Below are positions 1 through 9,148 of a stretch of 30,671 nt of DNA, piece by piece; positions within the stretch are counted from its first letter, which is position 1, and every line of letters begins with the position of its first letter. The notes below the pieces were generated by a model, which did no database searches, had not been told where the DNA came from, and saw only the letters and a program-made list of their open reading frames with translations. The DNA comes from a virus: the IMG/VR virus record IMGVR_UViG_3300032213_001035, positions 1 through 30,671 of that record; one strand, 5' to 3'. The position numbers and the translations under genes were made by a program.

Positions 1-123
1 ACCGTTATAAGTACCGGTTGCAAATATTTCTATGGTTGTTGATCCGCTTGGATCATCAATTACGTGGTAGGTCAGTTTTAAACAATCGCACATTTTATTA
101 ATATATTTTATTTAACACGAAAA
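1..123. repeat. Terminal direct repeat (copy 1), circular-assembly overlap
   Basis: Bases 1-123 are identical to bases 30549-30671. This copy holds the first 31 codons of the tail protein that starts at 30641 (equivalent to 93 here), plus the gap to the next gene. An exact short end overlap like this is the usual sign of a circular or circularly permuted genome assembled from short reads. The non-redundant length would be 30548 bp. It could also be a true terminal repeat, but the cut falls inside a coding region at no visible packaging signal. Confidence 0.9.
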
Positions 124-742
124 TATCGCTATAAATTGAATTTAACGCACTATTTGAACTGAATTGCGCGGTAATGTTTAACGTGTTGCCAATTGTTGTG
201 TCAAACGTTGTATTGTTAACGTAATTCCATGCAAAACCTTGTTGGGTTCCGGATGCTAATTTAAGTACGTGGAATTGAGACAATGAAACAATTTCGGCAA
301 CGCCCGTTGAACCAATAGCCCTAATCGTGAAATTAGTGGATAACATAAAAACTTGTCCCGTTATTGCGGGCATTGTTAACGGTCCAGAACTTCCCAAATC
401 AACCGCCCCGGATTTTAAACGAATGGTAATAGTATCATTATTTTTTGAACTTATTAAACCGCCCATATCTAAACGGAATGAATCACCTACTTTAAAACTA
501 TTGGCCGGAACAATTAAAGAACCAACGCCCCCATCAATTAACGTTCCCTCGGTTGTTGTTGCTGTTATTGGTGTACTATTTCCTGTTTGCGCAAATAAAC
601 CTGGTATAACACCGGCGCGTAATGTGGCCCCGCTTATTTTTTTACTTTCAAATGCGGTTCCGTTCCATTGGTCAACATCGAAATAATCTTCGTTGTTTAT
701 TTGTGTTGCTTCTAATGGATATTGATTAATTTGTATTCCCAT
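98..742 (-). CDS. Putative tail fibre / receptor-binding virion protein, 214 aa
   Basis: The N-terminal part (DYFDVDQWNGTAFESKKIS, from about residue 19) resembles the short attachment segments at the start of Bacteroidota phage tail proteins. The rest, about residues 50-214, is Ser/Thr/Asn-rich and beta-strand-like, ending in NSIYSDIFVLNKIY. That style of ending is seen in trimeric jelly-roll fibre or decoration domains of marine phages. The ATG at 742 lies 10 nt after the stop of the 754-aa tail gene. Its stop is 4 nt before the ATG of the 482-aa gene when the circle is closed, so the three form one tail-tip unit. No enzyme motif is visible. Role in host recognition is inferred from position and composition; a head fibre is the main alternative. 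Confidence 0.55.
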   Translation of the reverse strand: MGIQINQYPLEATQINNEDYFDVDQWNGTAFESKKISGATLRAGVIPGLFAQTGNSTPITATTTEGTLIDGGVGSLIVPANSFKVGDSFRLDMGGLISSKNNDTITIRLKSGAVDLGSSGPLTMPAITGQVFMLSTNFTIRAIGSTGVAEIVSLSQFHVLKLASGTQQGFAWNYVNNTTFDTTIGNTLNITAQFSSNSALNSIYSDIFVLNKIY

Positions 743-752
743 AATTTTAAAT

Positions 753-3017
753 TTAAGATATTATTTTTTGTTCTGAATCAGTTGTGAATTTATATTGTCC
801 GTCTGTTGTTATTTTATAACTTGCGTATTCGGTACCGGAACATCCTTTTATTTTACATGTGATTTTTACGCCATTGGTCAAATCCATCAAATTAGGATTG
901 AAATAACATTCCATTTGTGCAATTGCTCCGGTTGGATAAGTTATTGGCACAAGCAACCCGCTCATTGGCGATAATGGATTATTCTGGTTATTATCGTATG
1001 GAACAACGGAACTGACAATAAAACGTTGTGACGCTTCAAATGGCTCGATGGTTATTTGTCCCCAAATATTTTCAGCGTTCCAATATTCACCGTTATTCAA
1101 TAAATTAGCAACCCGTATTCTCATTAATTCACCTTCAATAATACTTGTTACAACCGTATTATCTAAATCCCTTATTAAATCGATTTTTTGATCAATCACC
1201 GGATCCGAATCGTAATCTTTTAATGTCAGTGAGTCATTAAATTCGTATGTTAAACCGCCTTTAATCAGTTCTAACCTTAATCGAATTGTCCAATCGCCGG
1301 TGTTATCGTATGGAACCCAATTTTTTGTTTGCTCATTTGGGTAAAAATCTGAATCGGCGTTAGTTTGCGGTAACCAATATTCCCAACGATTAATAAAAGG
1401 AAAATTTAATGTTGCACCATATTTACCAGAAACATTAATTACAGGGTTTAAATATAATGTACCGTTTCTTTTTACCGATGTCGTTGGTAATTGTGGAACT
1501 AAAATTTGATTAAAATTTAATAAATGCTGAATCCCGTTAAAAGGTACCGCGGTAAAATCGAAAAAAGTCGTGAATAACGTGAATGTTTCTAATGTCACGG
1601 TGTTAAAAGCTTCAATTTTAGCCGTTAAACTTTCATATTGTTCACCTTCATTTAACCAAAAATCTATGCTAAAGCCTAAATCGTCTTCAGTGTTACATTC
1701 ATAACCGCTTATATTTACAGATGGCGCCGTTAATTGTTGTGAATGATCAAAAAATTGTGATTGGTAAACGTCAATTAAACCCCCAACTGGTTGTGTTTTT
1801 GTCAATTGACCACTGAATAAAAGCAAATTCATATTGCCATATTTGGCCCATAAATAAAACAATCTATTGCCAACCTCTAAAGATTCGAAAAATGTTGTGA
1901 ATTGTGCATTCGGGTTAAATTGTAAATCTATTGTGTGCGTTGTTCCAACCGTAGTGATATTATTCAGTAATAAATCAAACCCGGCCCCGCTGGAATTTAA
2001 TGCGCCTGTTTCAGGGACACCAATTGTAAATTCGCGCGTTTCTAAAATCATGGTTAAATTGCTTTGATCAACCAATTGATTTTTGTAATATGAATCATCA
2101 ATGGACACATAACAACCGCCAAATCCAAATTCAGTCGATGCCGAATCAATAACCACTTGAAACCCGGTTGAAGCGTTGTAATATAATTCGTCAACGCCTT
2201 GAATCAATGTCGCATCAATAACGCTTGTATTATGCGCTTGATTAAACCAACCGGTATTGGCTGAATCATTTATGATTTTTTCCGTTTGTCCGAATGGCTC
2301 ATTAGCTAATGAAGACCAAACTAATTTCAGATAAAATTTCAAACAATTACCGGTATTAAACCAACTTGAATCGTAAACACCGGAATTGATTATGTAAATA
2401 TATAGCTTATAAGCGCGTTGATCATTTGGGACGTCAGAAATTCGTTCAAATATTCCTGTAACGGTAAATTGACCAGATCGATTGCCAACCTTCACGCCAA
2501 CGATATCATCGCCAACGATCATTGAATTAATCCCATCGAAAACAAGTTTAGTTGGTTCGCCATCTATTAAACTAAATTCTGATCCTTGTAAGTTATTTAA
2601 GACGTGATTTACATTAATCTCGAGCGTGTCACGGTCTCGATCTGTTACGGTGATCACGGCAAATTGGCCTAATGTGATATCGTACCAACCCAATAATGTA
2701 CTAACTTCGATATAATCATTATCAACGTAATTTAATGTGGCCGAATATGAATTTAATGGTGTCGAACTTGTATTATCATAAAATGATATTGTCACGGTAT
2801 CACCAATTCGGAACCCTTCATCTAACCAACCTTGTGTTGCACTAAATATTTGATAGGTTGAAATATCTAATGTCAATGGGTTACTTAATGATGTAATAGA
2901 AATATTTGAATGTATTTCTAAAGTCACAGCGGTAAAATCACCGGCATTACTTTCATAATAACTTAAATCATTACCAAAAATATCGGTGAACTTTTTACTT
3001 TGAATCTGTATTGGCAT
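753..3017 (-). CDS. Large tail-tip / baseplate structural protein, 754 aa
   Basis: I do not recognise a named family. The protein is almost entirely predicted beta-strand, rich in Thr, Asn, Asp and aromatic residues, with no signal peptide, membrane segment or coiled coil. It sits two genes downstream of the tape measure, between another large tail protein and a fibre candidate, where siphophages of Bacteroidota encode tail-tip and adhesion proteins. Several stretches look like successive beta-sandwich modules (for example around residues 60-115 and 400-560). The ATG at 3017 overlaps the end of the upstream 75-aa gene by 23 nt in the +1 frame, so translation is probably coupled. Function as a structural tail component is inferred from context. 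Confidence 0.55.
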   Translation of the reverse strand: MPIQIQSKKFTDIFGNDLSYYESNAGDFTAVTLEIHSNISITSLSNPLTLDISTYQIFSATQGWLDEGFRIGDTVTISFYDNTSSTPLNSYSATLNYVDNDYIEVSTLLGWYDITLGQFAVITVTDRDRDTLEINVNHVLNNLQGSEFSLIDGEPTKLVFDGINSMIVGDDIVGVKVGNRSGQFTVTGIFERISDVPNDQRAYKLYIYIINSGVYDSSWFNTGNCLKFYLKLVWSSLANEPFGQTEKIINDSANTGWFNQAHNTSVIDATLIQGVDELYYNASTGFQVVIDSASTEFGFGGCYVSIDDSYYKNQLVDQSNLTMILETREFTIGVPETGALNSSGAGFDLLLNNITTVGTTHTIDLQFNPNAQFTTFFESLEVGNRLFYLWAKYGNMNLLLFSGQLTKTQPVGGLIDVYQSQFFDHSQQLTAPSVNISGYECNTEDDLGFSIDFWLNEGEQYESLTAKIEAFNTVTLETFTLFTTFFDFTAVPFNGIQHLLNFNQILVPQLPTTSVKRNGTLYLNPVINVSGKYGATLNFPFINRWEYWLPQTNADSDFYPNEQTKNWVPYDNTGDWTIRLRLELIKGGLTYEFNDSLTLKDYDSDPVIDQKIDLIRDLDNTVVTSIIEGELMRIRVANLLNNGEYWNAENIWGQITIEPFEASQRFIVSSVVPYDNNQNNPLSPMSGLLVPITYPTGAIAQMECYFNPNLMDLTNGVKITCKIKGCSGTEYASYKITTDGQYKFTTDSEQKIIS

Positions 3018-3222
3018 AACGTTTAGTTAATTCGTTTATCTTATTTATATCGCCTTTACGCATGGCTTTTAATGTACTTTCGATGTCCTTTTGAATAGGT
3101 TTTACCGAATCCTGTATTTCATTTGGCAAATCGGCTAAAAACCGCCTTTGCAATTGTTCTAATTTAGATAATGAATTGCTTAATTCTTTTCCGATCGCGT
3201 TTAATTGTTCAAAATTTTCCAT
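2995..3222 (-). CDS. Small helical protein in tail operon, 75 aa
   Basis: A short, highly charged, Leu/Lys/Glu-rich protein predicted to be almost all alpha-helix. It has a heptad-like run in LSNSLSKLEQLQRRFL and a second helix after the helix-breaking DLP. Its ATG at 3222 immediately follows the stop of the 575-aa tail gene, and its 3' end overlaps the 754-aa gene by 23 nt, so it is firmly embedded in the tail-tip unit. No family is recognised. It could be a small structural linker or an assembly chaperone for the neighbouring tail-tip proteins; both are guesses from location. Confidence 0.6.
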   Translation of the reverse strand: MENFEQLNAIGKELSNSLSKLEQLQRRFLADLPNEIQDSVKPIQKDIESTLKAMRKGDINKINELTKRYANTDSK

Positions 3223-4950
3223 CTAATCATTTATTATTAATGTTTGCACCCGGCCCGCAGCGTAATTATCTGGCATTTTATACGTTATTTGCGCGTAATG
3301 TGTTTCATCGATAAATTCAATACGCAATATTTCACAAATCAACCCGTCTATTTCCGCATAATTATTAGTCAGTAAAGTTACAAATTCAGCATTGGTTAAC
3401 ATAACGCGGGCATCACTTTTTATGATCGCATCGCGAAATTGTATTTGATTGATATAATGATAATTATTCCATAATGCTTTTGCGCTAATATAATTTGTGT
3501 AATCGCCTGTTTGTTTACCGCCAACGGTCCATAATAATTTAGTTTGTGTGAAGAAGCTTTGGCCGATCATCAGAACGCCTAATCGTTTATCAATCTGGGA
3601 TTCGAAATTTGTCCCGTTACCAAATATACTTGTGATATTATCTATCAAATTAAAAAATGATTTAGCCAATAATTCTAAATACGTGAAATTATTTTTGCGG
3701 CGTCCTAATGAAAATGGCGGGTTGACATCATTCAATCCCTTTATACTGACTAAATCAGCATTCACATAATTTGTTGCTTCTGTGCTATATTCGGCATCGT
3801 GCCAATTATACATAATATCTAATGTGTGAAAATCGCCTAAATCCAAATTGTAATGTATGTAATAACGTTTCCAAATATCATCAACATTATAGGTAAATGA
3901 ATCATCTCTTTCAGCCTGTAAATTTAATGCCGGTGTGAGCTGGTTCCCGGTTGCATTCTGGTAATAATCCCAACGTTCCATTTTCACCACGCCATCAATA
4001 ACGCGTGTTTCACCATTTATTAATGTGGTTGCTGCATTCATTAAAGCGCCTAATGTGGAAACGGTATCGGATGAACTTGGTACCCCTTTATTAAATGGCG
4101 GAATTAATGCATCTGGTGTTATGTCAATTATGGAATCTCGATCTCTTATTAAAGGTACCGGTAAAATTGTATAATTCGGGAATGCATCTAACGTTGTTGA
4201 TTCAAACCCGTAACCAAGAAACGCGCAACCCACTTGTAACAAATCCTTTAATTTACATGCTTTTAAATAACGTATTGGCGGAAAAATCAGTACAAATAAT
4301 TGGCTTGCTAAATCATATATTGCTAAAAATAATGCAGCAAAATAAACAATTCTGGCGGCTAATTTTATATACAACGCAATAATATCGCCCGTGTCAACGG
4401 ATGGCGGAACGCCCGTATTTAATGTTGTGGCCTGTACAATTTCGGCAATGCTTTCTTGAATTTCTTTCGCAACAGCGATTAATTCGCGTGTTATTCCAAA
4501 TATCGAAAGGCTTAAAGAAACACCCAATTCCAATTGGTTATCTTTGATCACCACATAAGGAACATTAAATGTTGGGAAAATCTGGCCTTTCTTTAACATC
4601 AATTCGAATGATGTCGCATTAGCATTATCGAAAAATGAATCATTTGCTAAACGTCTTTTAATTTTAACTTCGCATTCATGATTCCTAAAGACACAACCGG
4701 CATCCGTTAGATCAACATAATATTGTAAAGAAATTCCGGGTTCCATTTCCACTCGGTAAGGGATGCCTTCAAATATACCGATGTTAGAAATATGTTGTTT
4801 TACTATATCGTAACCCTCACGTACTAATGTAATCGAATCAACATTTAATGATAATATTTCTGGATTGTCTTTTATGGTAAAATCAGAAATTAAACCTATT
4901 TCATTTACGTTTTTTGGACTAATTTCTATGTCATTTATAAAATGTCGCAT
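3223..4950 (-). CDS. Tail protein downstream of tape measure (distal tail/baseplate candidate), 575 aa
   Basis: First gene after the tape measure, the usual slot for distal-tail or baseplate hub proteins. The N-terminal 120 residues are beta-rich (ISPKNVNEIGLISDF and following). A strongly hydrophobic stretch at about residues 190-245 (KLAARIVYFAALFLAIYDLA and on through LFVLIFPPIRYL) could be membrane-active or a buried core helix, which is unusual for a tail protein. The remainder is mixed alpha/beta with many aromatics. The ATG at 4950 lies 48 nt after the tape-measure stop. I cannot name a Pfam family. The hydrophobic segment suggests contact with the cell envelope during DNA entry, but that is inference. 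Confidence 0.55.
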   Translation of the reverse strand: MRHFINDIEISPKNVNEIGLISDFTIKDNPEILSLNVDSITLVREGYDIVKQHISNIGIFEGIPYRVEMEPGISLQYYVDLTDAGCVFRNHECEVKIKRRLANDSFFDNANATSFELMLKKGQIFPTFNVPYVVIKDNQLELGVSLSLSIFGITRELIAVAKEIQESIAEIVQATTLNTGVPPSVDTGDIIALYIKLAARIVYFAALFLAIYDLASQLFVLIFPPIRYLKACKLKDLLQVGCAFLGYGFESTTLDAFPNYTILPVPLIRDRDSIIDITPDALIPPFNKGVPSSSDTVSTLGALMNAATTLINGETRVIDGVVKMERWDYYQNATGNQLTPALNLQAERDDSFTYNVDDIWKRYYIHYNLDLGDFHTLDIMYNWHDAEYSTEATNYVNADLVSIKGLNDVNPPFSLGRRKNNFTYLELLAKSFFNLIDNITSIFGNGTNFESQIDKRLGVLMIGQSFFTQTKLLWTVGGKQTGDYTNYISAKALWNNYHYINQIQFRDAIIKSDARVMLTNAEFVTLLTNNYAEIDGLICEILRIEFIDETHYAQITYKMPDNYAAGRVQTLIIND

Positions 4951-4998
4951 TTTCTTTACATGTTTATTTGTTTATACGTGTTTCATGTATAAATTTTT

Positions 4999-7900
4999 TC
5001 ATTTTCTTATCTTGAAACGGTTCGTTTTAATTGTATTTCCTTGTTTCGTTGTTTTAACAATATGCATCATTGATTGTGTGATTTCGCCTAATTCAATGTT
5101 CGTTTCTGGTTTATTTTTTATTGTGTTATTTAATTCATCGATTTTATTAACTAAAACAGCTGTTTCGAATGCGGTTCCAATTTGACCATTAGCACCAATT
5201 AAACGACCGTTATTGTATTGCTGCGCTAACATCGTTAATTGTTCGTTGCTCATGGATCCAATTTGTTCATTTAATGATTTAGGAATTACCCTTTCGTGTG
5301 GGTGTAATATAGCATGAAAACCGCCTTTGCCATCAACACCTTGCCCATGTGTTCCGGTGTCTTCTGTCCCATCAAAGAACGCTGGCATTTGTGATAATAA
5401 GGTATTAGCGAATTGTTGCAATAATACCGTGTCTTTTATGGTTTCTATTAATGGATTATCTACACCTTCCAGGACCTTTGCATTATAAGTTGAATAAATA
5501 GCGCTGGCCATTTGGATTGCTTGTTGTCGCCGTAATTCTTTTTCCTTTTTGCGATTGGCTTCATTGATGATCCGTTGCTGTTCAGCCAATGATTCTTTAG
5601 CGTTGATATTTCCGTTTTCCGCTAATGTTTTTAACGTGTCGTATTGGCTTTGTGCGGCTTCAATTTCTTTATCCATCTGTTCAATTTTTTTATTCGATTG
5701 ATCGATGAAATAAGTGGTTAATTGATCAGCTATATTTTGTAATGTTTCAGCGCGAGTTGTTTCAATTTCAATTTCTTTTTGCGCGGCTTCATCGGATGCC
5801 TCAACACGTCGGTCCATGTAATCATTATATGTTGTGTCAATTTGTTCCATCGCATCCAAATATTCCTGTTGCGCTGTTTCATCATTTTTAATTATTTCCT
5901 CATTAGCTTTGGCATTAATTATTTCCAATTCTGTTTTTAAATCTTCAGTCATTTTTATAATGTTTGCATTCACCGTTTCAGATTCTTTGACGCTTTGTTT
6001 ATCTAAATCAATGATGGATTCATTTAATTCTTTTTGGATCCTGGAAATTTCTTTTTTATTTCCTTTTGCGGCTAAAATTTCATCTGTTGCTTTATCTTTA
6101 ATCGTCTTTAAATTTTCATCGTAATTATTCTGCAAATTATCAATTTCTAATTGTGCTTTGTCAATATAACTTTGTTTCATCGTTTGATATTCATAATCAC
6201 GTCTTTGCTTTATGTTATCCTCTTCCATTTTAGCTTTTTTATCCAACAATTCACGTAATTTATTTGTGTCAAATTCCTGTCCTGTTCTGATCAAATTTTG
6301 CACTGACATAATTTGCGCATCAATTTCACGCGTCACGGCGTCAATATCCCTTTGTTGCAATACTTCGGTCAATTTTTGCTGCAATTCAATCTGTTGTGTT
6401 AGATATTCATTTGTTTTATTTAATGTTTGATTAAATTCATATTGCTTAACAATGACTGTTTTTGTGTGTTTCACTTGTTGTTCTTGTTGTTTCTTTTCCA
6501 GCGCGGTTAATTCACCTGTTTGCGCGCCTTTCTTTTTCATGTTATCAATATCCCTTTGGATTATTGCGTCTTGTTCATCTAAATACGCAATATTTTTTTC
6601 CGCCTCTTTATTTAAATCGTTATAATATTCTTTGTTGCTCGAATACCATGTCAAAGTTGATAAATCTAAACCACCTTCGGACCACCATGAACCCTGTTCT
6701 TTTTCCGCTTCTAATGTATTTAATACGGTTTTTTCATATTCCTGGGCGCGCACAGATTGAATAGCTTTTTGCTTTGCCTGTAATTTCAATAAGGTGATGT
6801 TATCGATCAATTGCGCATTGATTCCGGCAATTGACATTTTTTCCAAATTGATGTTATCCAATAATCCAGGATATTCAGCCTGAAATTCACGAACCAATTG
6901 CAATTTTTGTTCCCGTGATAAACTTTCATCTTCTAATGACTTTGTCAGTTTATCGGCTGCGCTTAATTCACCGGAAATTGCGCTAATGGATTCTTTCACG
7001 GCATCATTATAAAGTTGTTGACCTTCTGAAACACCACTCATTGCCGCGCTTACATCATCCCATTTAGCAATTAAAACACCAACAGCGGCTATTAATAAAC
7101 CAATTCCCGTTGCCGTAAATACTTTACCGGCATTGGTCATTTCAGAAAATTTAGAAACAATCGAATTTTGACCTTTTAAGAATTGGCCCATTTTAGTAAA
7201 TGCGGCACCAAATCCGGCTCGAATTTCTGTTAATGAATCACCAATGGCCCCTAATGATTTTAACGCATCACCTAAACCGGCAAGGGCTTGTAAACGCATC
7301 ATTGTTTTCATCACTGATTCGCTTTCAACACCCATCAAAGCCATTGCACTTTCAACACCCTGGAAAGCTGCAACACCTACTTGACCGGCGGTTGCCATAG
7401 CGCCGGCCATATTTTCAATTCCTGTTCCGGCTGTTGCTTTAATTACGGCGTTGGTATCACTTATTTGATCTTTTAATTCACCGGCTCGCATGCTCATTTC
7501 AGCAAATCGCGGGTCCGTTGTTTCCATCGTTTGCAAAGTCTTGGTTAATTCGCGCAATTCCTTTTTTAAATTGGCGGTACCGCTTTCATAATTACCCACA
7601 TTCCTGAAATTATCGCCAACGGTTTTATCAATACCTTTTAATGCTTTATCACCTTCGCGGGCGGCTAATGTCACTTGTTCATATTGATCAGATAATTCCT
7701 TATACGCTAATGAACTTTGTTGCCCGGCCGATTCCATTTGTAGCATTTGCGCCGCCAATTCTTTTGATTGGTTTTTTAATTGCCTAGTATTGGCTTCTAA
7801 TTGTTTATATGCGCTGGCTTCGTTTTGTGCTTGCTTTGATGCTTTTTCGCTTGCTTTGATTCGATCATTAGCAATTTTCTGTTCCCTTTGTGCGGTTTTT

Positions 7901-8217
7901 AACTTCTCTTGTTTTAATTTTTCTTCTTCTTTTTGAATGGCAATTAAATTCTTTTTAGCGGTCAATTCCTGTTGCTCAATGCTTATGCTGTCTTTTTTTA
8001 ATTTATTAGCTTTTTCAGTGGCCGTAATGAATTCTGTGATGCCTTTCACATTAGATAAATCAGCGTTATTAATAGCTTTTTTAGATTCATCAGCCATTTG
8101 TTTAAATTCGGTTTTAACCTTCTCTAAAACATCAATAGTTTTTTCAGCCGATTCACGAACGCCTTTAAAGATATCTTCATTATCAAATAAATCACTTGCT
8201 TTTATTTGCCTTGCCAT
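4999..8217 (-). CDS. Tape measure protein, 1072 aa
   Basis: The longest gene, at the centre of the tail region. Residues 1-260 are Lys/Glu/Gln-rich coiled coil. A hydrophobic helix at about 368-385 (TATGIGLLIAAVGVLIAKW) follows an Ala/Gly/Met-rich segment. About 410-900 is again long charged coiled coil. The C-terminus holds a Gly-rich segment (GTHGQGVDGKGGFHAIL, then HPHERVIP), a layout typical of tape measures in Bacteroidota siphophages. It sets tail length and helps DNA entry. A TTG in frame at 8226 would add three residues; I prefer the ATG at 8217 (MARQIK). The start lies inside the end of the upstream chaperone candidate, suggesting coupled translation. Confidence 0.9.
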   Translation of the reverse strand: MARQIKASDLFDNEDIFKGVRESAEKTIDVLEKVKTEFKQMADESKKAINNADLSNVKGITEFITATEKANKLKKDSISIEQQELTAKKNLIAIQKEEEKLKQEKLKTAQREQKIANDRIKASEKASKQAQNEASAYKQLEANTRQLKNQSKELAAQMLQMESAGQQSSLAYKELSDQYEQVTLAAREGDKALKGIDKTVGDNFRNVGNYESGTANLKKELRELTKTLQTMETTDPRFAEMSMRAGELKDQISDTNAVIKATAGTGIENMAGAMATAGQVGVAAFQGVESAMALMGVESESVMKTMMRLQALAGLGDALKSLGAIGDSLTEIRAGFGAAFTKMGQFLKGQNSIVSKFSEMTNAGKVFTATGIGLLIAAVGVLIAKWDDVSAAMSGVSEGQQLYNDAVKESISAISGELSAADKLTKSLEDESLSREQKLQLVREFQAEYPGLLDNINLEKMSIAGINAQLIDNITLLKLQAKQKAIQSVRAQEYEKTVLNTLEAEKEQGSWWSEGGLDLSTLTWYSSNKEYYNDLNKEAEKNIAYLDEQDAIIQRDIDNMKKKGAQTGELTALEKKQQEQQVKHTKTVIVKQYEFNQTLNKTNEYLTQQIELQQKLTEVLQQRDIDAVTREIDAQIMSVQNLIRTGQEFDTNKLRELLDKKAKMEEDNIKQRRDYEYQTMKQSYIDKAQLEIDNLQNNYDENLKTIKDKATDEILAAKGNKKEISRIQKELNESIIDLDKQSVKESETVNANIIKMTEDLKTELEIINAKANEEIIKNDETAQQEYLDAMEQIDTTYNDYMDRRVEASDEAAQKEIEIETTRAETLQNIADQLTTYFIDQSNKKIEQMDKEIEAAQSQYDTLKTLAENGNINAKESLAEQQRIINEANRKKEKELRRQQAIQMASAIYSTYNAKVLEGVDNPLIETIKDTVLLQQFANTLLSQMPAFFDGTEDTGTHGQGVDGKGGFHAILHPHERVIPKSLNEQIGSMSNEQLTMLAQQYNNGRLIGANGQIGTAFETAVLVNKIDELNNTIKNKPETNIELGEITQSMMHIVKTTKQGNTIKTNRFKIRK

Positions 8218-8641
8218 ATTGTTCAATTAAATTAAAATACTCACGTACCGTTATTTGTTTAGTGTTTAACCAGGTCCCTAACCATTTGGAAATATAAATC
8301 AAACTTTCTTCGATTGTCATTCCTTTGCCGCCATTCTGCAACATGGCTTTTAATCGCGTTTCTTCAATTTCTATTTCTGTTAATTTAAAGCGATCACCTG
8401 TTAACACAAAATCTAATTCTAAAATCGCTTTTTTCTTCATCGCATTCAGCATTCGTTTATATGTTTCACTCAATCCGAATTCGTTTAAATATTCGTTGTA
8501 AATATTTTGCCATGTCACAACGTCCATTTCCGGCGATCCTGTTTCATTTTTACGTGTGAATTTCAAATAACCATCATTACATTTAATCCAATTGTATAAT
8601 GGTAAATCATCGATCCCCTTGTAATAATTTTGATGCTTCAT
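8192..8641 (-). CDS. Tail assembly chaperone-like protein, 149 aa
   Basis: Encoded immediately upstream of and overlapping the tape measure, where siphophages place tail assembly chaperones. The N-terminus (YYKGIDDLPLYNWIK) and C-terminus (YISKWLGTWLNTKQITVREY) look like conserved segments of a Bacteroidota phage family at this position. The frame stays open to an ATG at 8689, but I choose ATG 8641 (MKHQNYYKG) because the recognisable fold begins there and the overlap with the upstream gene falls to 35 nt. The upstream gene is in the other offset (+1 relative), so the classical -1 frameshift pair of lambda G/GT is not evident. Function is inferred mainly from location. Confidence 0.6.
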   Translation of the reverse strand: MKHQNYYKGIDDLPLYNWIKCNDGYLKFTRKNETGSPEMDVVTWQNIYNEYLNEFGLSETYKRMLNAMKKKAILELDFVLTGDRFKLTEIEIEETRLKAMLQNGGKGMTIEESLIYISKWLGTWLNTKQITVREYFNLIEQYGKANKSK

Positions 8642-9077
8642 TTTGGTATCGAATAATAAGTTCTTCAACCAATTTCTGTTTACTTTCATCTGTTAATCCA
8701 ATTATTCCTTCGCCATATTCAGCGAATAAATCCGTTGTTTGGCCAAATTCATCTGTTTTTATTGGGTCCGCGTCTATTTCAATTGCTAAATCTAATATTG
8801 CAATCGTCATTGATCGATAAAATGCGCCGGTATCGTATAACGTGTAAGGTGTCCCGGCCTGTTTTTCTGGGTTTAATATTTCTGTATAAGTGGAATAAGT
8901 ACCAATTATTTCGCCTAATTCGTCAACCCCTTCATTATATAATTGATCCCATCGAATCCAATCTAAAATTTCTTCTTTAAAATCGGAATCCTTAAATACT
9001 TCTTTCCAAATTTCAGCGTGTTTTAACTGAATTGCCCGCTGCAATGCATCACCTAATAAAGTATTCATCAATTCCAT
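8607..9077 (-). CDS. HK97 gp10-like / tail completion candidate, 156 aa
   Basis: The segment TLYDTGAFYRSMTIAI followed by DADPIK and AEYGEGIIGLTDES fits the pattern of gp10-like and virion-morphogenesis proteins: a Leu-x-x-Thr-Gly-x-(L/F)-x-x-Ser motif, a beta hairpin and a glycine-rich turn. These proteins join the tail to the head-closure complex. The N-terminal 70 residues are helical and charged. The ATG at 9077 lies just after a TAACTTTG box and a strong intrinsic terminator, so this gene may begin its own transcript. Its usual place is before the major tail protein; here it follows the candidate for that protein, which lowers confidence in the exact role. Confidence 0.5.
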   Translation of the reverse strand: MELMNTLLGDALQRAIQLKHAEIWKEVFKDSDFKEEILDWIRWDQLYNEGVDELGEIIGTYSTYTEILNPEKQAGTPYTLYDTGAFYRSMTIAILDLAIEIDADPIKTDEFGQTTDLFAEYGEGIIGLTDESKQKLVEELIIRYQNEASKLLQGDR

Positions 9078-9081
9078 AAAA

Positions 9082-9089
9082 CAAAGTTA
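9082..9089 (-). promoter_or_regulatory. Possible -7 box TAACTTTG before the 156-aa gene
   Basis: On the minus strand the bases read TAACTTTG, a match to the Bacteroidota -7 consensus TAnnTTTG, lying between a strong terminator and the ATG at 9077. Only 4 nt separate box and ATG, so a real promoter here would give a nearly leaderless message or use the in-frame ATG at 9068. The -33 region would overlap the terminator hairpin. Chance match is quite possible. Confidence 0.3.
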
Positions 9090-9091
9090 TC

Positions 9092-9119
9092 AAAAAAGGG
9101 ATGCCATTTGGCACCCCTT
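9092..9119 (-). terminator. Intrinsic terminator after the major tail gene
   Basis: Minus-strand hairpin with arms AAGGGGTGCC and GGCATCCCTT (one G-U pair), four-base loop AAAT, followed by six T. This is a textbook rho-independent terminator. It lies after the 53-aa gene and before the 156-aa gene, splitting the structural operon and probably lowering expression of downstream tail genes relative to the head and tail-tube genes. Confidence 0.85.
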
Positions 9120-9148
9120 ATTGTTAATAATTAACACGTTTTTACACG

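Noticed and set aside
327-686. Plus-strand open frame of 119 codons opposite the fibre gene
   Set aside because: It is the complement of a well-supported minus-strand gene, and all accepted genes run on the minus strand. Its protein shows no recognisable pattern.
4960-4995. TACATG...CATGTA inverted repeat between the tape measure and next tail gene
   Set aside because: Arms of six AT-rich bases and a loop over 20 nt are weak, with no T tract, so I do not call it a terminator or operator.
5834-6764. Plus-strand open frames opposite the tape measure gene
   Set aside because: They are shadows of long Lys/Glu coiled-coil codons, giving low-complexity Cys/Ser/Phe-rich translations.
8607-8689. 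Programmed frameshift joining the 156-aa and chaperone genes
   Set aside because: The second frame is +1 relative to the first, there is no obvious slippery heptamer, and a good internal ATG exists at 8641.
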